From Geobacteraceae bacterium (GTDB lineage Bacteria; Desulfobacterota; Desulfuromonadia; Geobacterales; Geobacteraceae), in assembly GCA_009773645.1 (NCBI GenBank), contig WSYB01000025.1, forward strand, positions 1 to 64,000: 64,000 bases of DNA. Direction: 5' to 3'. Shown piece after piece: positions 42,696 to 51,336 of the stretch. The notes under the pieces were generated by a model. That model did not search any database. It was not told the origin of the DNA and worked only from the letters and a program-made list of their open reading frames with translations. The position numbers were made by a program, and so were the translations under genes. The stretch's first letter is position 1. Each line of letters begins with the position of its first letter.

Positions 42696-43259
42696 CTAAG
42701 CGCGCGATACGAACCGGCCATCACGGGTGTCCACCTTCACCTTATCCCCCACCTCAAGGTAGGGTGGGACCTGAATCTTCAGGCCGGTCTCCAGCACCGC
42801 CTCCTTGGTCTGGGCGGTGGCGGTTGCATTTTTCAGGACCGGCGCAGTCTCCACAACGGTCAGCTCCACGTTCAGGGGGAGGTCCACATTCACCATCCGC
42901 CCCTGGAAGAGTCCCAGCGTCACATCAGCCCCCTCCAGGAGATAAGGCGCAATCAGATCAAAGCTTTCCGCCTCCAGCTCAAACTGTTCGTAGGTTTCCA
43001 GGTCCATGAAGATTCCCTGGTTGCCGTCGGTATAAAGGAACTGCCCCTTATGCCGCTCAAAATCAGCCTCCTCCAACTTGTCGCCGGAGCGGAAGGTCTT
43101 GTCCAGTACCTGGCCGGTCAGAAGGTTGCGGTACCTGGTTTTTACCATGGTATTGGCGCCACGGGCCGATGGAGACTGGAACGTGACGTCGATAATGAGG
43201 CAGGGCGCCCCGTCGACCTGGATGACGAGGCCGCGTTTAAAATCGGATGTGGTGATCAT
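42696..43259 (-). CDS. yeiP: elongation factor P-like protein EfpL (YeiP)
   Basis: 187 residues with the three EF-P beta-barrel domains. The tip loop of domain I reads FQSPSARGANTMVKTR, matching the YeiP/EfpL loop (SPTARGA) rather than the Lys loop of EF-P, so this is the paralogue with an unmodified arginine. LFQGRMVNVDLPLNVELTVV and TGLKIQVPPYLEVGD complete the family pattern. The protein relieves ribosome stalling at proline-rich sequences. A GAGAGG ribosome site precedes the ATG. A canonical EF-P would be expected elsewhere in the genome. Confidence 0.9.
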   Translation of the reverse strand: MITTSDFKRGLVIQVDGAPCLIIDVTFQSPSARGANTMVKTRYRNLLTGQVLDKTFRSGDKLEEADFERHKGQFLYTDGNQGIFMDLETYEQFELEAESFDLIAPYLLEGADVTLGLFQGRMVNVDLPLNVELTVVETAPVLKNATATAQTKEAVLETGLKIQVPPYLEVGDKVKVDTRDGRFVSRA

Positions 43260-43353
43260 GGTTTAACCTCTCCTCTGTGAAAAAATATGTCTATCTTTAA
43301 CAGAAAAACATGATAAATTCAACCGGCTGCACAAATCTGCCACAGGTGCGTTT

Positions 43354-43551
43354 ATGAAGATCGACACGGAATATATCAAGCTGGACAGCTTTCTGAAGGC
43401 GGTAGGCGCCGTAATGTCAGGCGGTGAGGCAAAACTGCTGATAGCCGACGGGGAGGTGCGGGTGAACGGGGAGATCGAAATGCGCCGGGGGAGGAAGCTC
43501 CGTCCCGGTGACCGGGTGGAGGTGGGAGGCAAGGAGTTTCCCGTGGAGTGA
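43354..43551 (+). CDS. S4-domain RNA-binding protein (YbcJ-like)
   Basis: 65 residues that are almost entirely an S4 RNA-binding fold: IKLDSFLKAVGAVMSGGEAK, VRVNGEIEMRRGRKLRPGD. Stand-alone S4 proteins bind structured RNA, probably around the ribosome. It is divergent from yeiP with a short shared promoter region; AGGTG precedes the ATG. Confidence 0.9.
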   Translation: MKIDTEYIKLDSFLKAVGAVMSGGEAKLLIADGEVRVNGEIEMRRGRKLRPGDRVEVGGKEFPVE

Positions 43552-43552
43552 G

Positions 43553-43686
43553 AGCCGGGAACCGGGAGACGGGGATCAGGGACCAGGGACCAGGGATCGG
43601 CGCGGAATCGGAATGTTACAGGTCTTGATTTTACCCTTCCCGGATCCCGGTTCCCGAGTCCCGGTTTCAGCGTCCCGAGTCCCGAA
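43553..43686. repeat. heptameric repeat cluster 2 (inverted arms)
   Basis: Left arm 43553-43600 has units such as ACCGGGA and CCAGGGA. Right arm 43636-43686 has TCCCGGA, TCCCGGT, TCCCGAG, TCCCGGT, TCCCGAG, TCCCGAA, the reverse complement of NNCGGGA. A 35-bp unique spacer separates them. It begins right after the S4 stop codon. Confidence 0.8.
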
Positions 43687-43704
43687 AAGAAGTGCGAGGA
43701 ACCG

Positions 43705-44415
43705 ATGGATCTTGTGCAGATAACGGAAGAGCTGGTCGGAGAATTAAGCCTGCTTGAATTCTCCCCGCCTGTCGCTCACGTGTATAACCCGTTGATCTAT
43801 GCCCGGGAACCCCATGAGCTCTACCTTACGCGTTACGGAGCAGGGACGAAAGAGGCGGTGTTCGTCGGCATGAATCCGGGCCCATGGGGGATGGCACAGA
43901 CCGGGGTCCCTTTTGGCGAGATAGAAACCGTGCGGAACTGGCTCAGGATTGAGGGAAAGGTGGTGACGCCGCCGGGAGAGCATCCGAAAAAGCGGGTCGA
44001 TGGGTTTTCCTGCCGGAGGAGCGAGGTGAGCGGAAGACGTTTGTGGGAATTGATCCGGGAACGGTTCGGCACTCCGGAGAGGTTCTTTTCCAGGTTTTTC
44101 ATCCTCAACTACTGCCCGCTCCTCTTCCTGGATGCGAATGGACGGAACATCACCCCCGACAAGCTTTGGAATAATGAGCGTGTGCCCTTGTTTGCGGCGT
44201 GCGACCGGGCTCTGCGCCGGGCAGTCGAATCACTGCGGCCGGCCCGTGTGATCGGCATAGGGAATTTCGCCGAGGCCCAGGCCAGGGTTGCACTGGAGGG
44301 GCTCGATGTCAGGATTGGGAGGATCATGCATCCAAGTCCCGCGAATCCCAACGCCAATAAGAGATGGAAAGAGACCGTACTTGAACAGCTGGTTGAGCTG
44401 GGGATAGGGTTTTGA
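43705..44415 (+). CDS. SMUG1-type uracil-DNA glycosylase
   Basis: 236 residues, similar in length to animal SMUG1. The active-site motif GMNPGPWGMAQTGVPFGE (residues about 54-71) and the late motif MHPSPANPNANK, with the catalytic-loop histidine, match the SMUG1 branch of the uracil glycosylase superfamily. It removes uracil, and in some bacteria hypoxanthine or xanthine, from DNA as the first step of base excision repair. GAGGAA precedes the start. Bacterial SMUG1 is known from Geobacter. Confidence 0.93.
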   Translation: MDLVQITEELVGELSLLEFSPPVAHVYNPLIYAREPHELYLTRYGAGTKEAVFVGMNPGPWGMAQTGVPFGEIETVRNWLRIEGKVVTPPGEHPKKRVDGFSCRRSEVSGRRLWELIRERFGTPERFFSRFFILNYCPLLFLDANGRNITPDKLWNNERVPLFAACDRALRRAVESLRPARVIGIGNFAEAQARVALEGLDVRIGRIMHPSPANPNANKRWKETVLEQLVELGIGF

Positions 44416-44450
44416 CCGAGTGACGGGGATAGAAAACTCTATTCCTGTTA

Positions 44451-45644
44451 TCAGAAATGATGCGTTACGATGTTCTGCGCCAGGTCCATGGAGCTCGTGA
44501 AGGCGGGAGAGATCGGGTTGAGGATGTGGAGCGAATCCCCATCCGTCTCGACTACAAAATCCATGACCAGTTCCTTGGTTGTCCCGTTTACCAGCTGTGC
44601 ACGGATACCGACCTTGCCGGAGGACTCAATGTCACGGGGGCTGAGTTCCTTCACAAGCCTGGCCGCATCCCGGTAAAAAAAGCCGGGAATATATTTTTTC
44701 GGCTCGGAAAGGGCGACACTGCGGAACTGGGGATTCATTGCAAAGAGGATGGCATCTTCCAAGGCGATGCAGAATGCTTCTGCGTCGATCCCGGCAAGTA
44801 TCCCGTAGTTCTCGCGGCCGAAGGCGGGTATGGCTGTGGGGCCGAGATAGACATCCCCCTTGACACTCCGGGTGAAGTGGATGCCGAGGAAGGGGTTCCT
44901 GATGTCCGGCACAGGGTAGATGTTGGAGTTTACCGTGAAGGGGGTCCCTTGCTTCAGCTTGCGGTATAGTCCCTTGAAAGGGATGAGCCAATAGTTCGTG
45001 CCGACCTCGAAGAGCCGCGCCACCTGGTCGCAGTAAGCGCCCGCCGCGTTGATGAAGCGGGCGAATGTGATTTCCCCACGCGATGTCACGGCGGTTGATG
45101 TTCCTTTGAGCTCGATCAGTTTGCAGGAGGTCAGGAGCCGGACCCTGCCGCTTGACTCCAGGTCCTTCTTAAGGCTCTGGAGGATCGCCTTCGGGTCCAC
45201 CACTGCGGTGTAATGGGAAAAGAGCGCCCGTCCTGCGGTCCTGGCGTTCGGCTCGATCTCCGCGAGCTGCTTTTCGTCAACGAACTCCACCTTAGCGCCG
45301 TTGGCCGTTGCACGGCGATACAGCTCGTCAAGGGTAGCAAGTTCCCCCTCTGTGCGCGCAACGATCACCTTGCCGCTCTCCAGGAGCGGCAGTCCCTTTT
45401 CCTTGCAGTAGGCCCGCATGAGGAAATTGCCGTTCAGGCATGAGCGCCCTTTAAGGCTGTCGGGGGAATAGTATATTCCCGCATGGAGGACACCACTGTT
45501 TCGCCCCGACGCATGAAGACCGAGTTCAGGTTCCTTCTCGATGATGAAGATATTATCGTAACCCGCGGTTACCAGTTCCCGTGCCAGGGTCAGCCCGATA
45601 ATGCCGGCCCCGACGATCAGAACTTCCGCTCTCCCCAACTGCAT
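44451..45644 (-). CDS. lhgO: L-2-hydroxyglutarate oxidase
   Basis: 397 residues of the DAO/FAD oxidoreductase family. The N-terminal dinucleotide site is IVGAGIIGLTLAREL, followed by EKEPELGLHASGRNSGVLHAGIYY, the LhgO-specific loop. It oxidises L-2-hydroxyglutarate to 2-oxoglutarate, probably passing electrons to the membrane quinone pool. It is monocistronic and convergent with the SMUG1 gene, 35 bases between stops. Confidence 0.93.
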   Translation of the reverse strand: MQLGRAEVLIVGAGIIGLTLARELVTAGYDNIFIIEKEPELGLHASGRNSGVLHAGIYYSPDSLKGRSCLNGNFLMRAYCKEKGLPLLESGKVIVARTEGELATLDELYRRATANGAKVEFVDEKQLAEIEPNARTAGRALFSHYTAVVDPKAILQSLKKDLESSGRVRLLTSCKLIELKGTSTAVTSRGEITFARFINAAGAYCDQVARLFEVGTNYWLIPFKGLYRKLKQGTPFTVNSNIYPVPDIRNPFLGIHFTRSVKGDVYLGPTAIPAFGRENYGILAGIDAEAFCIALEDAILFAMNPQFRSVALSEPKKYIPGFFYRDAARLVKELSPRDIESSGKVGIRAQLVNGTTKELVMDFVVETDGDSLHILNPISPAFTSSMDLAQNIVTHHF

Positions 45645-45857
45645 GAAAACTCCCTGATGCCCGCCTGAAACAGTGATTTAGCGAATACTAATGTAAATGC
45701 GCTTGTTTTGCAATAGCGAGATGAGATATTTTTTATGTTCGGGGGGACCGTAACGATGGAATGGGGCGATGTTGATAAGGGTAGGATGTATCGATAAACC
45801 GGTTGGAATGGTTAATGCAGTCAATCTGAAAAACATTTCGCTGGATATAACCGGGCT

Positions 45858-46259
45858 ATGGAAAATACACTCATTTTACTTGTGGAAGACCACCCTGACG
45901 ATGAATTCCTCGCGTTGCGCACACTGGAAAAGCACCAGATACGTAACGTGGTAGTTAAGCACAGTGGAATCGAAGCGCTCGATTACCTGTTCAGTCGTGG
46001 GAATGATGCGGTGCAACAAAGAACCGAAATTCCCAAGCTCATTATTCTTGATTTAAGACTCCCGTGTATTGACGGGTTTGAGTTTCTGGAAGCAATTCGC
46101 GCCGATGAGCAGACGTGCGATATACCCGTGGTCGCCCTTAGCTCATCGCATTACGAAAGGGATATTAAAAGATGCCGGGAATTGGGGGTAATTGCCTATT
46201 TGACGAAGCCGCTTGACATGGATGAGTTCCTTAAGGCAACTAAGAAAATTATCTGGTAA
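45858..46259 (+). CDS. single-domain response regulator (Rcp1/CheY-like)
   Basis: 133 residues, a receiver domain only. EDHPDDEF supplies the acidic pair, LIILDLRLPCIDGFE the phosphoacceptor Asp, VALSSS the switch Ser/Thr and YLTKPLD the conserved Lys. The EDHPDDE form and long alpha-2 loop (SRGNDAVQQRTEIPK) match Rcp1-like regulators that pair with phytochrome-like histidine kinases. No kinase is next to it. The ribosome site is weak. Confidence 0.92.
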   Translation: MENTLILLVEDHPDDEFLALRTLEKHQIRNVVVKHSGIEALDYLFSRGNDAVQQRTEIPKLIILDLRLPCIDGFEFLEAIRADEQTCDIPVVALSSSHYERDIKRCRELGVIAYLTKPLDMDEFLKATKKIIW

Positions 46260-46293
46260 CCGAGCGGGGATGCCCCCCGGCAGGAGACATATC

Positions 46294-46314
46294 ATGGAAA
46301 TCGTAGGCCCATGA
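46294..46314 (+). other. six-codon mini-ORF overlapping the macro-like gene start
   Basis: ATG 46294, with CAGGAG upstream, reads M-E-I-V-G-P-stop, and its TGA overlaps the next gene's start as ATGA (46311-46314). It may couple translation or may be chance. Confidence 0.35.
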
Positions 46315-46781
46315 TCGAGATCACCGGCGACATTTGGGATTTCCTGGGGCGGGCTGTCATTGCCATCACCACCAACGGGCGCGTGGCGAAAAGCGGCGGC
46401 GCCGTTTTTGGGCGCGGCTGCGCGCGCCAGGCGCAGGAGAGGTTTCCCGACCTGCCGCTCCGACTTGGGCGGCTTCTGGAGGCGCACGGCAACCACGTAT
46501 TTTACCTGGGCTGCGGACTCGTGAGCTTTCCCGTGGAGGAGTCGCCGTGGGCCTTGCCCGACCTGCGCCTCATCCGCCGTTCCGCCCGGGAGCTTAAGGA
46601 GTTGTCCGACCGGGAAGGGTGGGAAATGATCGTCGTCCCGCGCCCCGGCTGCGGCGGGGGCGGGCTCGACTGGCAGGAAGTGCGGCCCCTGCTCGCGGAG
46701 TTCTTCGACCGGAGGTTTTATGTCATTACGGAAGGCGAGATGGGCGCGGTATCTGACGGAATTGAAAAAACTCATGAATAA
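46311..46781 (+). CDS. macro domain-like ADP-ribose-binding protein
   Basis: 156 residues. EITGDIWDF followed by VIAITTNGRVAKSGGAVFGR, then GLVSFPVEE and IVVPRPGCGGGGLDWQEVRP, matches small macro-domain proteins of the Poa1p-like type that bind or hydrolyse ADP-ribose derivatives. The start at 46311 is preceded by a short coupled mini-ORF; no other in-frame start fits. The neighbours (receiver, PilZ) do not indicate the substrate. Confidence 0.75.
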   Translation: MIEITGDIWDFLGRAVIAITTNGRVAKSGGAVFGRGCARQAQERFPDLPLRLGRLLEAHGNHVFYLGCGLVSFPVEESPWALPDLRLIRRSARELKELSDREGWEMIVVPRPGCGGGGLDWQEVRPLLAEFFDRRFYVITEGEMGAVSDGIEKTHE

Positions 46782-46858
46782 TTCTTGTTGAGCATACAGT
46801 TTCTTGTCATGGAGACGATAAGACATATTGCTGATTTTTTTTGATGAAGGAGAAGGCC

Positions 46859-47221
46859 ATGACGGGAAAGAGGCGGTTTCACCGCGTCAAATGCGCGACG
46901 GAAATCGTGCTGAAGTCCGATACCGGCGCCTACCAGGGGCGGCTGGAGAACATCTCGCCGGACGGAGCCCTGGTAATGTTGCAGGGGAGCGCCATCGCCC
47001 TCGTCAAGACCGGGGACAAATGCACACTTGCGGTATATCCCGGAAACGGGGAGGTCCCTCTCCAGTTCATGGCGGAAGTGGTTCACTCCGGCTTCTCCAT
47101 GGCCGGGATAAAATTCCTCGCCATGGATGCCGACACGAAGAACCGGCTGCGTATGCTTATGGACAGGGTGACTTCGGAGCCGGAAAAATGCGGGAAAAAA
47201 CCGGGCCTGACAGGCGGATAA
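46859..47221 (+). CDS. PilZ-domain c-di-GMP receptor
   Basis: 120 residues, one PilZ domain. The c-di-GMP-binding motifs are KRRFHRVKC (RxxxR type) and ENISPDGALV (N-x-S-x-x-G). It probably alters motility or surface traits when c-di-GMP rises. ATG 46859 has GGAGAAGG upstream; an in-frame start at 46841 is less likely. The gene converges with the PAS-GGDEF-EAL gene, whose stop is 15 bases away. Confidence 0.88.
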   Translation: MTGKRRFHRVKCATEIVLKSDTGAYQGRLENISPDGALVMLQGSAIALVKTGDKCTLAVYPGNGEVPLQFMAEVVHSGFSMAGIKFLAMDADTKNRLRMLMDRVTSEPEKCGKKPGLTGG

Positions 47222-47235
47222 AATGGGTTTGTTTT

Positions 47236-49611
47236 TTATTGAGGCGTAATCTTCCTGTTGTGCATAAACTCCACCACCTTTTCAGGGGGGATCGGCTTAC
47301 TGAACAGGTATCCCTGAACCTCGTCACACTTCGTCTCCTTGAGAAAGGAAAACTGCCCTTCCGTTTCCACCCCTTCTGCCGTGACGCGCAGGTTCAGGCT
47401 GTTTCCCATGGCAATGATTGCCGTTGCAATGGCCGCGTCGGTCACGTTGTCCACCACATCCCGCACAAACAACTTGTCTATCTTCAGGGTATTCACTGAA
47501 AAGCGCTTCAAGTGAGACAAAGAAGAGTATCCCGTGCCGAAATCATCGATCGAGATGTGGATTCCCATGTCCCGCAATTCGCCGAGCACTGAAACGGTAA
47601 AATCAGGGTTCTGCATGATGACGGTTTCGGTTATTTCCATTTCAAGATACTGGGAGTCCAAACCGGTCTGCTCCAAGGCATTTTTGACGACCTCCATGAA
47701 GTTTTTCTGCTGCAACTGGTAACCCGACAAATTGACGGCCACCCGTAAGTGGAATAATCCCCGCGTTTGCCACTCCTTATTCTGGGCACACGCCCTGTTG
47801 AGCACCCACTCCCCCAAGGGGACGATCAGCCCGGTTTCCTCCGCCAGAGGAATAAACTCTCCGGGAGCCAACAGCCCCAGGTCCGGATGTTCCCAGCGCA
47901 GCAGAGCCTCCATGACCGTTATCTCTCCCGTGATTATGTCCACCTTGGGCTGGTAGTAAAGGCAGAATTCCTCCTTCTCCAGAGCCTTGCGCATGCTGTT
48001 TTCCAGCACGAATTTTTTGTGGGCGTTTTCATCCATCCGGGGGTCGTAAAACCTGAGGGTATTATTCCCCTGCCCCTTTGCAGCGTACATAGCAACGTCG
48101 GCCTTTTTGATCAGGTTGTCCAGGTCCTCATCGTCATCGGGGTACATACTGATGCCGATGCTCGCGGTAATAAAGAGCTCATGCTCATCTATCATGTGCG
48201 GAGCCGAGAGCGTTGCCAGGACCTTGCAGGCAATTTTCTCGGCGTCGGAAACTTCTTTCAAATTCTCAAGGACGATAATAAATTCGTCACCGCCGATGCG
48301 GGCTACGGTATCAATCTCGCGAACGCATAAGACCAGACGCTTGGCAAGGGACTGGAGCAGTTTGTCTCCCACCGGATGCCCCAGGGTATCGTTGATTATT
48401 TTAAACCTGTCCATATCGAGGAACAAAACCGCCATGTGGGTTTTTGCCCGGTTGGCGTGCGCCTTGGCCTGTTTCAGCCGGTCGACGAACAGCACCCGAT
48501 TGGGGAGGTTTGTGAGGTTGTCATAATGGGCCAGGTGATAAAGCTGCTCCTGCACCTTTTTGCGATCCGTTATGTCGCGGAATATCCCCCAGACAGCTGC
48601 CGGCTGGCCGTTTTCATAGCTACAGGTCACGTTCCCCTCTACCATTACCTCCCGTCCTTCACGCGTCAAAAACATGGTTTCCAGGAGATATTCATTTCCC
48701 CCTTCCATCATGAGCTTCAATTCCTTCATGAACTGGAATCGGTTGAAGGAGGGGATCAGTTCCCATAACAGGATACCGGCAAGTTCCTCCAGCCTGTAGC
48801 CCAAAGCCTGTTGCCAGGCATGGTTGACGTAAATGAATTTGCCGTCCGGCGTGCTGCTGTGGATGAGATCATTCGTCGTGTCGATGAAATTAAGCAGCCG
48901 CTCTTCACTCTGTCGCAAAAGGCGTGCTTCAAGTCTGATCACCGACATGAGAAAAGTCAATACAACCGCTGTGGTAGTGTTCAGGATGGCAACCCAGGAC
49001 CAGATCAGAACCAGGTACAGGTAATCGAAATGGAGCTCCGCTGAAACAAACGGCATGCTGATGGAGGGAATGACGCGGAAATATTCGGCTGCCAGCAGGG
49101 CGCCATAGACACCCCCCCCGATGGAGCCAAGGAGCCAGACGTCCTTTTTCTGTTCCAGGAGGAATGCCGCCTCAATGGTAACTATGAGGTACACCGGCCA
49201 GAACCAGCTGTCGGCTCCGCCGCTGAAATGAATGAGCATGGTGACAAATAGTATGTCGAGGAGAATCTGGATATGATCAATAAATTTGATGCGGGAGATT
49301 TTTTCGTAGAAAAAATGATAGACCGAATTGTATGAAATCACCGCCACCACGCTGGCGAAGAGGAAGAACTGCTGGGATGAGGTCAGGAAAAAACCGTAAC
49401 GACTGAAATAGAAGAAACTTCCGGCGCATGCCCCATAAATGCTTATGAGCAGCAGAAGAATCCACCGGGCTTTGGCTACCAGGACGGTGCGCCCATGAGG
49501 GTCGGCGAACTGCTCCTTCTCCGGGAACTTCCTGCCATTTCGCCTTGTACTGAAGAATCTCCGGGGCAGGACATCAAACCAGGAAACGCGCTCTTCAGCG
49601 ACTCTTTTCAT
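47236..49611 (-). CDS. membrane PAS-GGDEF-EAL c-di-GMP enzyme
   Basis: 791 residues. Six membrane helices (about 45-225), PAS domain (about 230-350), GGDEF (about 360-520; signature RIGGDEFIIVLENL) and EAL (about 535-785; EALLRWEHPDLG, EITETVIMQ, DDFGTGYSSLSHLKR). Both catalytic sites look intact, so it may make and degrade c-di-GMP; in many such proteins the EAL activity dominates. The membrane part is closely similar to that of the cyclase at 6315-7550 (HIQILLDILFVTMLIHFSGG here). No ribosome site is obvious in front of the ATG at 49611. Confidence 0.93.
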   Translation of the reverse strand: MKRVAEERVSWFDVLPRRFFSTRRNGRKFPEKEQFADPHGRTVLVAKARWILLLLISIYGACAGSFFYFSRYGFFLTSSQQFFLFASVVAVISYNSVYHFFYEKISRIKFIDHIQILLDILFVTMLIHFSGGADSWFWPVYLIVTIEAAFLLEQKKDVWLLGSIGGGVYGALLAAEYFRVIPSISMPFVSAELHFDYLYLVLIWSWVAILNTTTAVVLTFLMSVIRLEARLLRQSEERLLNFIDTTNDLIHSSTPDGKFIYVNHAWQQALGYRLEELAGILLWELIPSFNRFQFMKELKLMMEGGNEYLLETMFLTREGREVMVEGNVTCSYENGQPAAVWGIFRDITDRKKVQEQLYHLAHYDNLTNLPNRVLFVDRLKQAKAHANRAKTHMAVLFLDMDRFKIINDTLGHPVGDKLLQSLAKRLVLCVREIDTVARIGGDEFIIVLENLKEVSDAEKIACKVLATLSAPHMIDEHELFITASIGISMYPDDDEDLDNLIKKADVAMYAAKGQGNNTLRFYDPRMDENAHKKFVLENSMRKALEKEEFCLYYQPKVDIITGEITVMEALLRWEHPDLGLLAPGEFIPLAEETGLIVPLGEWVLNRACAQNKEWQTRGLFHLRVAVNLSGYQLQQKNFMEVVKNALEQTGLDSQYLEMEITETVIMQNPDFTVSVLGELRDMGIHISIDDFGTGYSSLSHLKRFSVNTLKIDKLFVRDVVDNVTDAAIATAIIAMGNSLNLRVTAEGVETEGQFSFLKETKCDEVQGYLFSKPIPPEKVVEFMHNRKITPQ

Positions 49612-49739
49612 TGCAAATCCGGATTATTAACCAGTGCTTTCATATAGTATAAAGTATCGGGGGGAATTTCGTTTTCTTAACAGCAAATTTGCCGAACGGT
49701 GATTACCCATGTACCACTATGGCCAAATGCTGTGCTCTT

Positions 49740-49880
49740 TAAACAGTTTCCATCCGTAAACACCGGATGGAAACTATTGGTTTCCAATTTGGAAACGAGG
49801 ATTTTTTCGTCCTGGCAAGGAAATCAAGGGATTGCGCGGAGGCGTACATCGGTACGCCGCACAAGCAAGGAAACTGTTTA
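49740..49880 (+). repeat. GTTTCC/GGAAAC palindromic element, copy 2
   Basis: 141 bases bounded by a perfect 12-base inverted repeat TAAACAGTTTCC / GGAAACTGTTTA. Inside are the hairpins GTTTCCATCCG...CCGGATGGAAAC, GTTTCCAATTTGGAAAC and GGCGTACATCGGTACGCC. It directly abuts the stop codon of the helicase gene at 49881. Confidence 0.9.
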
Positions 49881-51227
49881 TCATTGGGAGCGCCGCGTAC
49901 GGAATGATCGGGGAGCCGGCGCAGAGGAAGTATGTGCAGCCTGAGTGGGGCGCTGCTGTGCTTTTCCTGGATTTGCAGCTTTTCGGGTGCCGGTCTGGGT
50001 ACCTGCCAGGCCCTGAGCCACCGCCTTCTTTGCCACGGCGGGCTTGCGGCTTGTCCTCGGCTCGCGAGGCGGGCGGGCAAATTCGCTGTCACGGCCAGGC
50101 GCAGGGACGCTGTAATTAAAGCCCTGAACGGTGCGGCGTTCCAACGTTGCATTGAGGGCCCGCTCGATGGTGCGTACCATGGCCATGTCGTCGCCGGTCA
50201 CCATGGTAAACGCATCGCCGGTTCTTGCGGCACGGCCGGTGCGGCCGATGCGGTGGATGTATGCTTCGGCGGTGTCGGGAATGTCGTAATTGATCACGTG
50301 CGAGATCTGTGACACGTCGATGCCGCGCGCGGCAATGTCGGTCGCAACCAGTACCTGGAACGATCCGTCGCGGAAGCCGTCCAGCGCGGCTTGGCGCCTG
50401 GCCTGTGAAAGGTTTCCCTGTAGCGAAGCCGCCCGGTAACCGGCTTTTTCCAGCTGTTCTCCCAGGCGTTTGGCGCGGTGTTTGGTACGGGTGAAAATCA
50501 GCACCGACTCGGTGTCGGTGTGGCGCAAAAGCTCCAGGAGCAGTGCGGTTTTGAGATGTTGCTCGACCGGATAAAGGGCGTGGGTGACCGTGACCGGTGG
50601 GGCGGTGGAGCCTGCCTGGACGGTGACCGGATCGCCCAGGATATCGCCGGCCAGTCGCTTGATCTCGGCGGGCATGGTTGCAGAGAACATCAGGGTCTGC
50701 CGCTTTGGGGGGAGTTTTTGCAGAATCCGCCTGACATCGGGCAGGAAGCCCATGTCGAACATCTGGTCGGCCTCGTCCAGAACCAGCACTTCCACGTGGG
50801 ACAGGTCGATCGTCCCCTGACCTATATGGTCGAGGAGCCTCCCTGGGCAAGCCACTACGATCTCGACGCCGTTTCTGAGCTTTTGCATCTGCGGGTTGAT
50901 ATTCACCCCGCCATAAACCGTGATGCTCCTGAGTCGCGTCTGCTGCCCCAGGCTGCCTATGGTTTCGTGGGTCTGCTCCGCCAGTTCTCTGGTCGGGGCG
51001 ATAATGAGTGCCCTGACGCGGCCGCGTTCCCCTTGCATCAGCCGCTGCAGTATCGGCAGCACGAAGGCGGCGGTTTTACCGGTGCCGGTCTGCGCCAGAC
51101 CCATGACGTCGTACCCCTGCATGACAGGCGGAATTGCCTGCTCCTGGATAGGCGTGGGCGTGACGTAGCCCGCAGCCCGGACTCCTGCCGCTATGTGAGG
51201 GTGAAAATTAAATATATCAAACTTCAT
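49881..51227 (-). CDS. rhlE: DEAD-box RNA helicase, RhlE type
   Basis: 448 residues from ATG 51227, set by AGGAGGAG just upstream. The Q motif is TPTPIQEQAIPPV, motif I AQTGTGKTA, motif II VLDEADQMFDMGF, motif III MFSATMP, and motif VI YIHRIGRTGRA. After about residue 375 the tail is basic and rich in Arg, Lys and Ala, as in RhlE-type helicases that act on ribosomal RNA or in cold adaptation. It follows a cold shock gene, separated by that gene's terminator. A dispersed repeat abuts its stop codon. Confidence 0.94.
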   Translation of the reverse strand: MKFDIFNFHPHIAAGVRAAGYVTPTPIQEQAIPPVMQGYDVMGLAQTGTGKTAAFVLPILQRLMQGERGRVRALIIAPTRELAEQTHETIGSLGQQTRLRSITVYGGVNINPQMQKLRNGVEIVVACPGRLLDHIGQGTIDLSHVEVLVLDEADQMFDMGFLPDVRRILQKLPPKRQTLMFSATMPAEIKRLAGDILGDPVTVQAGSTAPPVTVTHALYPVEQHLKTALLLELLRHTDTESVLIFTRTKHRAKRLGEQLEKAGYRAASLQGNLSQARRQAALDGFRDGSFQVLVATDIAARGIDVSQISHVINYDIPDTAEAYIHRIGRTGRAARTGDAFTMVTGDDMAMVRTIERALNATLERRTVQGFNYSVPAPGRDSEFARPPREPRTSRKPAVAKKAVAQGLAGTQTGTRKAANPGKAQQRPTQAAHTSSAPAPRSFRTRRSQ

Positions 51228-51240
51228 TACAACTCCTCCT

Positions 51241-51252
51241 GACGCATGCGTC
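51241..51252. promoter_or_regulatory. perfect 12-bp palindrome in the helicase leader
   Basis: GACGCATGCGTC lies 13 bases upstream of the helicase start codon, next to its ribosome site. It could be an operator or a small RNA hairpin controlling translation. Confidence 0.4.
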
Positions 51253-51284
51253 AGCTCGTTTGGTTTCGTGGTTATTACTCCAAC

Positions 51285-51315
51285 AAAAAAACCCCGGATT
51301 TCTCCGGGGCTTTTT
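51285..51315. terminator. terminator of cold shock gene 1
   Basis: A run, CCCCGGA-TTTC-TCCGGGG, then T run; nearly the same sequence follows the second cold shock gene. Confidence 0.9.
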
Positions 51316-51336
51316 GTGCCAAATAGAGTACTGCGC

